From Sphingobium sp. AS12 (GTDB lineage: Bacteria; Pseudomonadota; Alphaproteobacteria; Sphingomonadales; Sphingomonadaceae): DNA of 64,000 bases. Below, piece after piece: positions 17,373-25,505 of the stretch. Position 1 is the stretch's first letter. Each line of letters begins with the position of its first letter. The stretch covers positions 82,845-146,844 of the forward strand of contig NZ_JAHRGM010000002.1 in the NCBI RefSeq assembly GCF_019097845.1, in the 5' to 3' direction. The translations under genes were made by a program, and so were the position numbers. The notes beneath the pieces are model-generated. The model saw nothing but the letters and a program-made list of their open reading frames with translations, was not told the origin of the DNA and ran no database searches.

Positions 17373-18275
17373 ATGATTCCCTTTGTCGATGCGCATATCC
17401 ATCTGTGGGATCTGGCGCATATCCGCTATGACTGGCTCAGCCCGCCTTTCTCCGACGAGGGGCCAAATGGCAGTGTCGAGGCCATTGCGCATAATTATGG
17501 CGTGGCGGCGTATCGCGCCGATCTGGCCCGGTGGAACGTCGTGGGTGCGGTGCATGTCGATGCCGGGGCGGCGGCGGAGAGTGCGCTGCGGGAGACCCAG
17601 TGGCTGGACGGGCTGGCCGCGATCGAAGGGTTGCCGACCGGGATCGTCGCCTTTGCCGCGCTCAACGACCCGCAAGTCGATGCGCTGCTGGCGGCGCAGG
17701 CGGCGCATGGCCGGGTGAAGGGCATCCGCCATATCGTCAACTGGCATCCCAGCCCTAAGCGGACCTATGGGCCGGTCGACCTGACCCGCGATCCGCAATG
17801 GCAGGCGGGCTATGGGCTGCTGGCCAAGCATGATCTGTCCTTCGACCTGCAATGCTATCCGGGGCAGATGCGGGGGCTTGCTGCCCTGATCGAGCGGCAT
17901 CCCGATATTCCCGTCATCGTCAACCATATGGGGATGCCGGTGCTGACCGACTCCGACGGCATTGGCGACTGGCGGCGCGGCATGGCGGCGCTGGCTGCGC
18001 TGCCGCATGTCGCGGTCAAGCTGTCAGGCATGGGTTTCATCCGCCGCGACTGGACCAAAGAGAATATCGCCTCCTTCATCCGCGAGACGATCGACCTGTT
18101 CGGGGTGGGGCGCTGCATGTTCGCCAGCGACACGCCGACCGACAAGCTGTTCGGTAGCATCGACCGTTACATGGAATCCTATCACGCCATCGTTGCCGAT
18201 CTGCCGGAAGCAGAGCGGCGCGCCCTGTTCGGCGGCAACGCCAATCGCCTCTATCGTCTGGGACTTGAACTATGA
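17373..18275 (+). CDS. LRA2: Probable L-rhamnono-1,4-lactonase (amidohydrolase family 2), LRA2 type
   Basis: A 300-residue TIM-barrel amidohydrolase (COG3618 type). The N-terminal metal motif VDAHIHLWD (about residues 5-13), GIRHIVNWHP, IPVIVNHMGMP with a conserved His (about 184), and MFASDTPTDK with the catalytic Asp (about 250) are present. Family members hydrolyse sugar lactones such as L-rhamnono- or L-fucono-lactone. Placed between LRA5 and rhaT it fits the lactone-opening step after LRA1. It overlaps rhaT by four bases. Confidence 0.83.
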   Translation: MIPFVDAHIHLWDLAHIRYDWLSPPFSDEGPNGSVEAIAHNYGVAAYRADLARWNVVGAVHVDAGAAAESALRETQWLDGLAAIEGLPTGIVAFAALNDPQVDALLAAQAAHGRVKGIRHIVNWHPSPKRTYGPVDLTRDPQWQAGYGLLAKHDLSFDLQCYPGQMRGLAALIERHPDIPVIVNHMGMPVLTDSDGIGDWRRGMAALAALPHVAVKLSGMGFIRRDWTKENIASFIRETIDLFGVGRCMFASDTPTDKLFGSIDRYMESYHAIVADLPEAERRALFGGNANRLYRLGLEL

Positions 18276-19336
18276 CACCCAATCCCTTGCTCGGCGTGCT
18301 GTTCCACTGGCTGGGCGGTCTCGCCTCGGCCAGTTTCTACGTCCCCTATCGTGGGGTGAAGCGGTGGAACTGGGAGATTTTCTGGCTGACCGGGGGGATC
18401 TTTTCCTGGGTCATCGCGCCCTGGTTCTTTGCCTCCATCCAGACCAATGACCTGATGGGGGTGATGCGCCAAGTACCGGGCAGCGTTGTGGGCTGGTGCA
18501 TGTTCTTCGGTTTTCTCTGGGGCTTTGGCGGGCTGACCTATGGTCTGACGATGCGCTATCTGGGGCTGTCGCTGGGGATGGCGGTGGTGCTGGGGCTATG
18601 CACCGTGTTCGGCACGCTGATCCCGCCGATCGTGCAAGGCACGTTCATGCGCGAGATTGCAGGCACGCTGTCCGGGCAGATCGTGCTGCTAGGGCTGGCG
18701 GTAACCGTGCTGGGCATCATCGTCGTCGCCATGGCAGGCGCGCGCAAGGATGCCGCGCTTTCGCCGAAGCAGAAAGCGGCGGTGGTCGCGGAGTTTGATT
18801 TCAGGAAGGGGATCGCGGTCGCCATCTTCTCCGGCATCATGTCGTCCTGCTTCGCCTTTGGCCTGGCGGCGGGCCAGCCGGTCAATGAGCTCAGCCGGGC
18901 GGCGGGAACCGGGCCGCTATGGGTTGGCCTGCCGACCCTGTGTATCGTCATGTTCGGCGGGCTTGTAACCAATGCCCTGTGGTGTGCCTGGCTGATCGTA
19001 AAGAACAGATCGGCGGGGCAATGGCTGGGCGCGGCGGATGCGCAGGGACAGCGGCCGGCGCTGCTGCCCAATTTCCTGCTCTGCGCGCTGGCGGGGACGG
19101 CCTGGTATTTCCAATTCTTCTTCTACACGATGGGCGAAAGCCAGATGGGCCGGTTCGGCTTTTCCAGCTGGACGCTGCACATGGCATCCATCATCATCTT
19201 CGGCACCTGCTGGGGCTTCGCCTTCCGCGAGTGGAAGGACGCCGCGCCCACTGTCCGGCGGATGGTGTGGAGCGGGGTCGGGCTGCTGATCCTGGCGACG
19301 ATCATTATCGGCTATGGCAACCGGCTGGCGGTTTGA
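18272..19336 (+). CDS. rhaT: L-rhamnose/proton symporter RhaT
   Basis: A 354-residue membrane protein with about ten hydrophobic segments. The sequence is typical of RhaT, with GVLFHWLGGLASASFYVPYR at the N-terminus, KRWNWEIFWLTGGIFSWVIA, and GLTYGLTMRYLGLSLGMAVV. It imports L-rhamnose across the inner membrane. Its ATG overlaps the LRA2 stop, and its 3' end overlaps the convergent GH43-like gene by 25 bp. It ends the LRA3-LRA6-LRA5-LRA2-rhaT operon. Confidence 0.92.
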   Translation: MTPNPLLGVLFHWLGGLASASFYVPYRGVKRWNWEIFWLTGGIFSWVIAPWFFASIQTNDLMGVMRQVPGSVVGWCMFFGFLWGFGGLTYGLTMRYLGLSLGMAVVLGLCTVFGTLIPPIVQGTFMREIAGTLSGQIVLLGLAVTVLGIIVVAMAGARKDAALSPKQKAAVVAEFDFRKGIAVAIFSGIMSSCFAFGLAAGQPVNELSRAAGTGPLWVGLPTLCIVMFGGLVTNALWCAWLIVKNRSAGQWLGAADAQGQRPALLPNFLLCALAGTAWYFQFFFYTMGESQMGRFGFSSWTLHMASIIIFGTCWGFAFREWKDAAPTVRRMVWSGVGLLILATIIIGYGNRLAV

Positions 19337-20289
19337 GGTTTCAGGCGGACGCGCACCGGGGCGTTGCGATCGACGCTCAGGATGCCGTCTGTCTCCTTGA
19401 GTTCGGCGATCTGGAGGACGCTGCGGCGCCAGAGGTCGGGTTTGGCCTGTGTGTCCGCTTCGCCGCTCTGGTGGACGAAGTAGAGGATGTAGGCGCGGTT
19501 GCCCGTAACGATGATGTCGGGGTGCTGGCCCATGGCGCGATCGGTCGGATGGACGCCGGGAGTGGCGAGGATATGGTCGGGCTGGGCGGTCCATGTCGTG
19601 GCGTCGGGTGAGCGCATGACCAGCAGGCCTTTCCAGGCGTCGGAGATGAGCCACCAGCTGCTCTTCCAGTAGAAGGCCTTTGGTCCTTCGCCCGGCGTTT
19701 GCGTCAGGCGTTCGCCCGGCGTCCAGTGGACAAGGTCGCTGCTGTCGGCAGTGCGGATCGCCTTGTTCTGATGCTCGTCATTGTAGAAGAGGCGGTAGCC
19801 GCCTTTTGGCAGCGCGATGACGCTGGCGTCGATCACCCGGTCGGAGCCGAGATCGAGCCTTTCGCCGCAGGTCCAGCTCGTCAGGTCGGGGCTGGTCAGA
19901 TGGATGATGAAGCGCGGGGCGTTCCAGTCGCGGAAGATGCCCGGCACTACGGTCAGCCACATATGCCACTGGCCCGCGAGATACTGGACTTCGGGCGCCC
20001 AGAGCGTGTCGCCGGTGCAGCTTTTGGGGATATTGGCGGTGCCGCCGTAGGTCCAGTGCGCGCCGTCGCGGGAGCGGGCGGTGCCGATCGCGGTGCCATG
20101 GACCCAGCGGACGTCCTTGGAATCATCCTGTGGCAGGTCGGCGCGGCGGTTGGTGTAGAACATCACCCATTCGCCGCTTTTGCGGTCATAGACGGTCGAG
20201 GCGTCGGCGGCACCGTCATGCACCGGGTCGCGATAGAGCGGCTTGGGCGCGACCGGCGCGCTGGCGAGCAGGAGCAGCGCGGTGATCAT
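19312..20289 (-). CDS. Exported GH43-like propeller glycosidase
   Basis: A 325-residue protein with a signal peptide MITALLLLASAPVAP. A GH43-type propeller is suggested by YRDPVHDGAADASTV with an early Asp, TLWAPEVQYLAGQWHMWLTV, and DRVIDASVIALPKGGYRLFYNDE with an acidic pair. Its probable role is removal of arabinose or galactose side chains of RG-I. The ATG at 20289 lies one base after the stop of the GPH transporter gene. Family assignment is by motif order only; a related five-bladed propeller family is possible. Confidence 0.65.
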   Translation of the reverse strand: MITALLLLASAPVAPKPLYRDPVHDGAADASTVYDRKSGEWVMFYTNRRADLPQDDSKDVRWVHGTAIGTARSRDGAHWTYGGTANIPKSCTGDTLWAPEVQYLAGQWHMWLTVVPGIFRDWNAPRFIIHLTSPDLTSWTCGERLDLGSDRVIDASVIALPKGGYRLFYNDEHQNKAIRTADSSDLVHWTPGERLTQTPGEGPKAFYWKSSWWLISDAWKGLLVMRSPDATTWTAQPDHILATPGVHPTDRAMGQHPDIIVTGNRAYILYFVHQSGEADTQAKPDLWRRSVLQIAELKETDGILSVDRNAPVRVRLKPQTASRLP

Positions 20290-20290
20290 C

Positions 20291-21787
20291 CTAGCGGGCG
20301 ACCGGGTTGTTGCCCCATAGCTGGTCATAGCGCCAGCCGGACAGATTTTCGACGATCGCGCCTGCCTGTGCGCTGGTGGGGGTGCGGGCGCCGCTGCGCA
20401 GATGCTCGATCTCCGCCATCAGGATGGCGTGAGTGGCGGGGCTGAGGCGGAAGCGGGTGGAGACGAGGATGCCAAAGCCCAGCATCCCGACCGTGCCGAT
20501 GCCCAGCAGCAGCGCGATGGTGAGGATGGCGGCGTAGCTCTGCACCGGCGCGCCGGAGACAAAGCCGCCTGCCTGCATGATGAAGCCGACGCCCGCGACG
20601 GCGGCGGCCTGCGTCGCCTTGCGCACGAAGGTCATGACCCCGGCGAAGCTGCCCTCGCGCCGCTGGCCGGTGACGATTTCATCGACGTCGGCCATATAAT
20701 TATAGGTCGCCCAGGGGATATAGTTGAGCGCGCCGCGACCAAGGCCCGCCAGGATGATCGGCAGCCAGATCATCGGGCTGCTTGCCGGGATGCCCAGCAC
20801 CCACAGGCCGATCAGCGTCAGCGCGCCCGCCGCGAAGGCGGCGGCGGCGATCTGATAGGCGCGGCTGGGGGAGGCGCGGAGCGCGAGGTTGATGGCGATG
20901 ATGACCGCGACGAACTGGACGATATACATGGTGCCGAGCAGGCCCGACGCGATCGCCATGGAGCCGGTCAGCGCGAAGATGACGAAGAAGGTGAAGGCGG
21001 CGTTGAAAATATCCTGGCTGATGTAGCCGCCCAGATACATGCCCAGATGCAGGCGGAAGGCGCGGATGCGCATGGTGGAGAAAAGGTTGCGATAGAGCGC
21101 CTTGAACGCCTGCCCCGCGCCGCCCGAGGAGGTGGGCTGCGGAGCGAGTGTCGTGCCGGGCATATGCCGTTCCCAGCTAAACAGATAGAGCAGCCCGGCG
21201 GTCGCCATGAACAGGATAGCGAAGATGATGCCCATGTAGAAGAAGGTGTCGGCGCTGTCGCGGCCGAGCGTGGTGATCAGCCAGAGCGGCAGGAAACCGG
21301 CGAGGATGGCCGACGCCTGACCGAACAGGATGCGCGCGCCGGCGAATTTCGCCTTGGTCTTATAGTCGGACGACATTTCGGCGGCGAGGGTTTCGAACGG
21401 GATGATCTCCATCGCATAGACCAGCTCGAACAGGACATAGCTGACGAGATAGTAGCAGAATGTCTGGCCCGGCAGCCACATCAGCGCGAAGCTGGGGAGC
21501 AGGGGGATGGCGGCGAGGATGAAGAAGCGGCGACGGCCAAAACGCTGGCCAAGCCGGGTGCGGCCGAAATGGTCGGAGATATAGCCGATCATCGGCGAGG
21601 CGAAGGCGTCGAGGATGCGCGCGACCGCGAAGATGGTGGCGGCCTGCCCCGCCGACAGGCCGCAAAACTGGGTGTAGAAGATCAGCACCCAGCCGGAAAT
21701 CACCGCCATCGACCCCGCGCCCAGCACGTCGTTGGAGCCGTAGGCGAGATAGTTGCGCAGGCGGACGGGGCGGGTTTCGGGGGTCAT
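20291..21787 (-). CDS. GPH family sugar/uronide:cation symporter (MFS_2)
   Basis: A 498-residue transporter with about twelve transmembrane segments. GPH features include LRNYLAYGSNDVLGAG at the N-terminus, ARILDAFASPMIGYISDHFGRTRLGQRFGRRR with the usual Asp/Arg-rich loop 2-3, and a late MADVDEIVTGQRREGSFAGVMTF loop. It probably imports oligogalacturonides, unsaturated disaccharides or side-chain sugars into the cytoplasm where GH105 and KduI act. GAGGA lies upstream of the ATG at 21787. An operator-like site occurs at 21850-21860, so it may start its own transcript with the GH43-like gene. Confidence 0.88.
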   Translation of the reverse strand: MTPETRPVRLRNYLAYGSNDVLGAGSMAVISGWVLIFYTQFCGLSAGQAATIFAVARILDAFASPMIGYISDHFGRTRLGQRFGRRRFFILAAIPLLPSFALMWLPGQTFCYYLVSYVLFELVYAMEIIPFETLAAEMSSDYKTKAKFAGARILFGQASAILAGFLPLWLITTLGRDSADTFFYMGIIFAILFMATAGLLYLFSWERHMPGTTLAPQPTSSGGAGQAFKALYRNLFSTMRIRAFRLHLGMYLGGYISQDIFNAAFTFFVIFALTGSMAIASGLLGTMYIVQFVAVIIAINLALRASPSRAYQIAAAAFAAGALTLIGLWVLGIPASSPMIWLPIILAGLGRGALNYIPWATYNYMADVDEIVTGQRREGSFAGVMTFVRKATQAAAVAGVGFIMQAGGFVSGAPVQSYAAILTIALLLGIGTVGMLGFGILVSTRFRLSPATHAILMAEIEHLRSGARTPTSAQAGAIVENLSGWRYDQLWGNNPVAR

Positions 21788-21849
21788 TATGCTTCCGTCC
21801 TCTGCCTTCGGTCGTGCTGCCCTGTTCGGGTCTGGCACGTAGTTAAATA

Positions 21850-21860
21850 CCATATAGTGG
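21850..21860. promoter_or_regulatory. Putative locus operator upstream of the GPH transporter (CCATATAGTGG)
   Basis: The clearest form of the recurring 11-mer, flanked as TACCATATAGTGGATG, 63-73 bp upstream of the transporter start. It lies in the 95-bp gap between the GH115 stop and the transporter start, an AT-rich patch in an otherwise GC-rich region. Confidence 0.6.
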
Positions 21861-21882
21861 ATGCGTATCACGCCATGTGAAA

Positions 21883-24378
21883 TTAATGCAAGTCGTCTTT
21901 GTCGGTTGCCAGGGTGAAGCGGATCGTTTCGATCATCACGCCCAGATCGGCGGCGCGCAGCGTCAGGCGATGGGTGCCAGCGGCTAGCGCGGCGGGCAGC
22001 GGCAGGGCGATGCGATTGTCCAGCACGGCCAGCGCCCAGGCGCGGTCGCCGGTCTGGCGTGGGGCGGTAAGGGGATAGTCTATGCCGTCGATGATGAGGG
22101 TGAGGCGCAGCGGGTCGCCATCCCTGTCGGCATAGGTGGGCAGGATGTCGACGGTTGCGCGCCACTGGCCTGCGGGCAGGGTGATGGTCGCGCTGGTCGG
22201 GCCGGGCTGGCCGGTGGGGGCGAGGACAGTGCCGTGGCGGCCCAGCCCGTCGCCTTGTCGCCAGCCTTTGGCCGGGGTGAAATCGCGCGGGGTCAGAAGG
22301 GGGGCTGGCGGGGGTGGGGCGATGGTGTGTGGTGTGGCGGCCAGCGTGGGGACGTCCGGCGCGGGGAGCAGCGGCGGGGTGAGGCGGTAACTGCGCCATT
22401 GCCCGTCGGCTGGCTCGACCGCCATCATGCCACGCCATTTGCCGCCTGCAATGGCGTGGTTGTAGCGGTGGGTCTGGTCGCGGAGGCTGTCGTCCGCTCG
22501 ATGGGCGATCGCGCCGCGTTGGAGCGCCTGGGGGAGGTCCATGTCGCGCAGACGGTCATGCGCTTCGGCAGCAAAGAAGCGACGATTGGCCGCGGCGGAT
22601 GCGGCGACGGGATAGGTGACCAGCTCGAAAAAGGCATCGTGGCGATCGGCGGGGATGGCGGGTTCCAGCGCTATGGCGGCGGCGGCCATCGCGGCGAAAT
22701 CGGCGAGGCGGGCGTCGGCCTGCGCGATCGACAGCGGGCTGGGGCGGGCTTTTTCGCCGGGCAGATAATATTGGAGATGTTCGGGCCGCCGATCGAAATT
22801 GAGCCGGTGATAGTCGCGCAGGACTGTCGCGATCGGGCGAGCCTGGGCCGGGTCGATATTTTCGGCGGCCCAGCCTTCGACGAAGCGGTCGATCGGCTGG
22901 GCGCGGGTGGCGTCCACATCCCAGGCGAGGCTTAGAAAATAGTCGGTGGCGAGTTCGGCGGGTTTGAGATCGCCGACATTGGCGACCCAGATTTGCCGCG
23001 CGCCGCGATCATAGGCGCGACCCATTTCCTCACGGATCAGGGCGGGCGGGGTGGTGGACAGCCAGAGATAGGAGAGCGGCGCGCCGAGATAGGAGAGGTG
23101 ATAATAGACGCCGGAGCCGCCCGACCGCGCGCGTTCGGTGGCGTCGGGGAAGTGGCGGATATAGCCGAAATTATCGTCCGGCCACATCAATGTGACATTG
23201 TCGGGGATTTTGAGGCCCGCGCGGTAGAGGTCCAGCACTTCCTTATAGGGCGTGAAAACCTGTGGCGCTTTGGCGACGTTGGCGTAATCAAGCATCGCGC
23301 GCTGGTCGGCGATGATGCGGTCGAGCGTGGCACGGCGATCGTCCAGCGTTGCCGGGCCGACCATGCCGCTATCGTGGATGCCGCGCATTCCCAGCGTCCA
23401 GATGCTTTCATAGCGGGCATGGCTGGCCACGCGCGTCTGCCAATAGCGCTGCACCCCCGGTGCGTTCGTCACATAGTTGAAATCGTCGGGCGGTGCCGTC
23501 CATTCGCCGACATTGTTGCGCAGCATCGGTTCAGCATGGCTGGACCCCATGACGATGGCATAGCGATCCGCCAGTGCAGCGTTCGCCGGATCGGCATTGA
23601 AAGGCTGGGTCAGCTTGTGCATCGCGGGCCAGAGCAGATTTGCCTTCAGCCGGAGCAACAGTTCGAAGAGTCTGGCGTAGGTCTTGGGGCCGAGCGGCTT
23701 TTCGTCCGGGGCGTGGGTGGTTGCGGCCCAGGGCACCAGTCCCCAATCCTCATCATTGAGGAAAATGCCGCGATAGCGGACCGAGGGCGGGCCGAAGCGG
23801 CGCAGCCCTTTGGCGACATGGAGCGAGGCGCGCCGGGCGGGCGTGACGTCGGCCCACCAGTGCCAGGGGGAAACGCCGATGGCGCGGGAGAGTTCATAGG
23901 CGCCATAAGCGGTGCCGCGCCGGTCGCTGCCGATGATCAGCAGCGCGCGGGCGACGCCGGGGCTGGGCCGATCGACGCTGGTGATGAGGAAACTTTCCCA
24001 CGCGCCCTTGAGGGAGCCGATGGCGATACGCCGGTCCGCCACCAGCCGGTCGATCGCGGCGTTGCGGCCGAGCGTTCCGATCCAGATTTGCGTGTCGCCG
24101 CCGGGCGTGCCGCGCGTGACGGTGGCCAGATCATCGCGCAGATCCTGCGCGGCGATGGCGACGACGGCGTGGTCGGCCGGATCGGTGACGACAGGCGCAA
24201 CCTGCTGGCCCGATGCTAGCGTTACATCACCTTTGCGCGCGGCGGCATGGACCCAGCTTTCCGCATGGGCGGTGACGGCAAAAGCCAACAGCAATGCCGC
24301 CAGCCCGGTGAGGCTGGCGGCACCCTTCAGCAGAATGCGGCGAGGGAACGATCCTTCCAAGATATCGGCCCCGCCCAT
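21883..24378 (-). CDS. Exported glycoside hydrolase family 115 protein
   Basis: An 831-residue protein. The N-terminus has a basic patch and hydrophobic core (RRILLKGAASLTGLAALLLA, then VTAHAES), so it is probably exported. GH115 features include AYELSRAIGVSPWHWWADV, RYRGIFLNDEDWGLVPWA, a LLRLKANLLWPAMH helix, SSHAEPMLRNN and LMWPDDNFGYIRHFP. Known GH115 enzymes are alpha-1,2-glucuronidases acting on xylan or arabinogalactan. Here it may remove glucuronic acid from arabinogalactan-type side chains. A C-terminal accessory domain (about 700-831) looks beta-rich. It starts 9 bp after the GH105 stop. Confidence 0.82.
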   Translation of the reverse strand: MGGADILEGSFPRRILLKGAASLTGLAALLLAFAVTAHAESWVHAAARKGDVTLASGQQVAPVVTDPADHAVVAIAAQDLRDDLATVTRGTPGGDTQIWIGTLGRNAAIDRLVADRRIAIGSLKGAWESFLITSVDRPSPGVARALLIIGSDRRGTAYGAYELSRAIGVSPWHWWADVTPARRASLHVAKGLRRFGPPSVRYRGIFLNDEDWGLVPWAATTHAPDEKPLGPKTYARLFELLLRLKANLLWPAMHKLTQPFNADPANAALADRYAIVMGSSHAEPMLRNNVGEWTAPPDDFNYVTNAPGVQRYWQTRVASHARYESIWTLGMRGIHDSGMVGPATLDDRRATLDRIIADQRAMLDYANVAKAPQVFTPYKEVLDLYRAGLKIPDNVTLMWPDDNFGYIRHFPDATERARSGGSGVYYHLSYLGAPLSYLWLSTTPPALIREEMGRAYDRGARQIWVANVGDLKPAELATDYFLSLAWDVDATRAQPIDRFVEGWAAENIDPAQARPIATVLRDYHRLNFDRRPEHLQYYLPGEKARPSPLSIAQADARLADFAAMAAAAIALEPAIPADRHDAFFELVTYPVAASAAANRRFFAAEAHDRLRDMDLPQALQRGAIAHRADDSLRDQTHRYNHAIAGGKWRGMMAVEPADGQWRSYRLTPPLLPAPDVPTLAATPHTIAPPPPAPLLTPRDFTPAKGWRQGDGLGRHGTVLAPTGQPGPTSATITLPAGQWRATVDILPTYADRDGDPLRLTLIIDGIDYPLTAPRQTGDRAWALAVLDNRIALPLPAALAAGTHRLTLRAADLGVMIETIRFTLATDKDDLH

Positions 24379-24387
24379 GCTGCCGTG

Positions 24388-25503
24388 TCAGATATAGGTG
24401 CGCAGAAATTCGGCGAGGGCGCAGATCGCCAGGCTCTGGCCATAGGGCATGGAGGTGAGCGGGATGTCCTTGTAGAATTGCAGCGTGTCGCCCATCGCGG
24501 TGCCGAAGCTCACCTGTTTGAGTTCGCCCGTCTCGTCGATGTTGGCCAGCACGCCCTCGACCGCGCGGATGCCGACGGCTTCATAGTCGCGCGGCAGATA
24601 GCCCTTTCGCACGGCTTTGAGGATACCATAAGCGAAACCGGCGGTGGCGGATGCTTCCAGATAGCTGGTCGGGTCGGTAATCAGCGTGTGCCACAGGCCG
24701 GTTTGCGCGTCCTGCGTGGCGGCCAGGGTTTTCACCTGGGCGGCGAGCGTATCGATCAGGAAGAGGCGCAGCGCGTCGCCTTCGGGCAGGTCGAGAATCT
24801 CGATGATTTCGGGGATGGCGATCGTCACCCAGCAATTGCCGCGCGCCCACAGCGCTTCGGCGAAATTGTGGCGGCCGTTGAAATCCCAGCCGTGGAACCA
24901 CAGGCCCGTTTTCTTGTCGAACAGATATTTGATGTGGATGAGGAACTGGCGCTTGGCTTCCTCGACATAATGGGGGCGGTCCAGCAGCAGGCCGATCTTG
25001 GCCAGCGGCAGCACCGACATCATCAGCGTGTCGTCCCACATTTCGCCCGGATTTTCGTCATTATAGACGATATGCTGGAAGCCGCCTTCCTCCGTCTTGG
25101 GCAGGCCGTCGGGGGCCATCAGCCATTCGGCCCAGCTGTCCAGATAGGGGATGTAAGCGGGCGAGGGTTCATGCTCGTAGAGATAGGCGAGCGTGATGAA
25201 CGGGGCCATGGTGTTGATATTCTTGGTCGGCGTGCCTTCGGCAAAGCGATCCGCAAACCATTGTTTGATGATGGTCAGCGCCTTTGTGTCGCCGGTCTGC
25301 TCATAATAGCGCCACATGCCGAACAGGCCCACGCCATGTGTCCATTCCCACCCGGCCCAGCCCTTGGTATCGATGATGCGGCCATCGTCCAGATGCAGAA
25401 GGAATTCCCCGGTCTCGTCGGTGATGTTGACCAGATTGTGCATCAGACGGTCGATGGCGTCGATCACGCTGGACCGTGCGACGTCATGAGTAAGGGCGGC
25501 CAC
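24388..25503 (-). CDS. GH105 unsaturated rhamnogalacturonyl hydrolase, cytoplasmic
   Basis: A 371-residue alpha/alpha-barrel protein without a signal peptide. GH105 (YteR/YesR) signatures are DTKGWAGWEWTHGVGLFGMW near the N-terminus, the catalytic Asp region NPGEMWDDTLMMSVLPLA (about residues 145-162), HGWDFNGRHNFAEALWARGNCW, and SYLEASATAGFAYG. It hydrates and releases the unsaturated galacturonyl residue from lyase products, feeding KduI, and frees rhamnose. The start is GTG at 25503, two bases after the GH35 stop. Being cytoplasmic, it needs an importer, probably the GPH protein. Confidence 0.9.
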   Translation of the reverse strand: MAALTHDVARSSVIDAIDRLMHNLVNITDETGEFLLHLDDGRIIDTKGWAGWEWTHGVGLFGMWRYYEQTGDTKALTIIKQWFADRFAEGTPTKNINTMAPFITLAYLYEHEPSPAYIPYLDSWAEWLMAPDGLPKTEEGGFQHIVYNDENPGEMWDDTLMMSVLPLAKIGLLLDRPHYVEEAKRQFLIHIKYLFDKKTGLWFHGWDFNGRHNFAEALWARGNCWVTIAIPEIIEILDLPEGDALRLFLIDTLAAQVKTLAATQDAQTGLWHTLITDPTSYLEASATAGFAYGILKAVRKGYLPRDYEAVGIRAVEGVLANIDETGELKQVSFGTAMGDTLQFYKDIPLTSMPYGQSLAICALAEFLRTYI

Positions 25504-25505
25504 TA

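Noticed and set aside
20402..21880. A 492-codon plus-strand frame opposite the GPH transporter
   Set aside because: Extremely charged, low-complexity translation typical of the antisense of a membrane protein gene; no ribosome-binding site.
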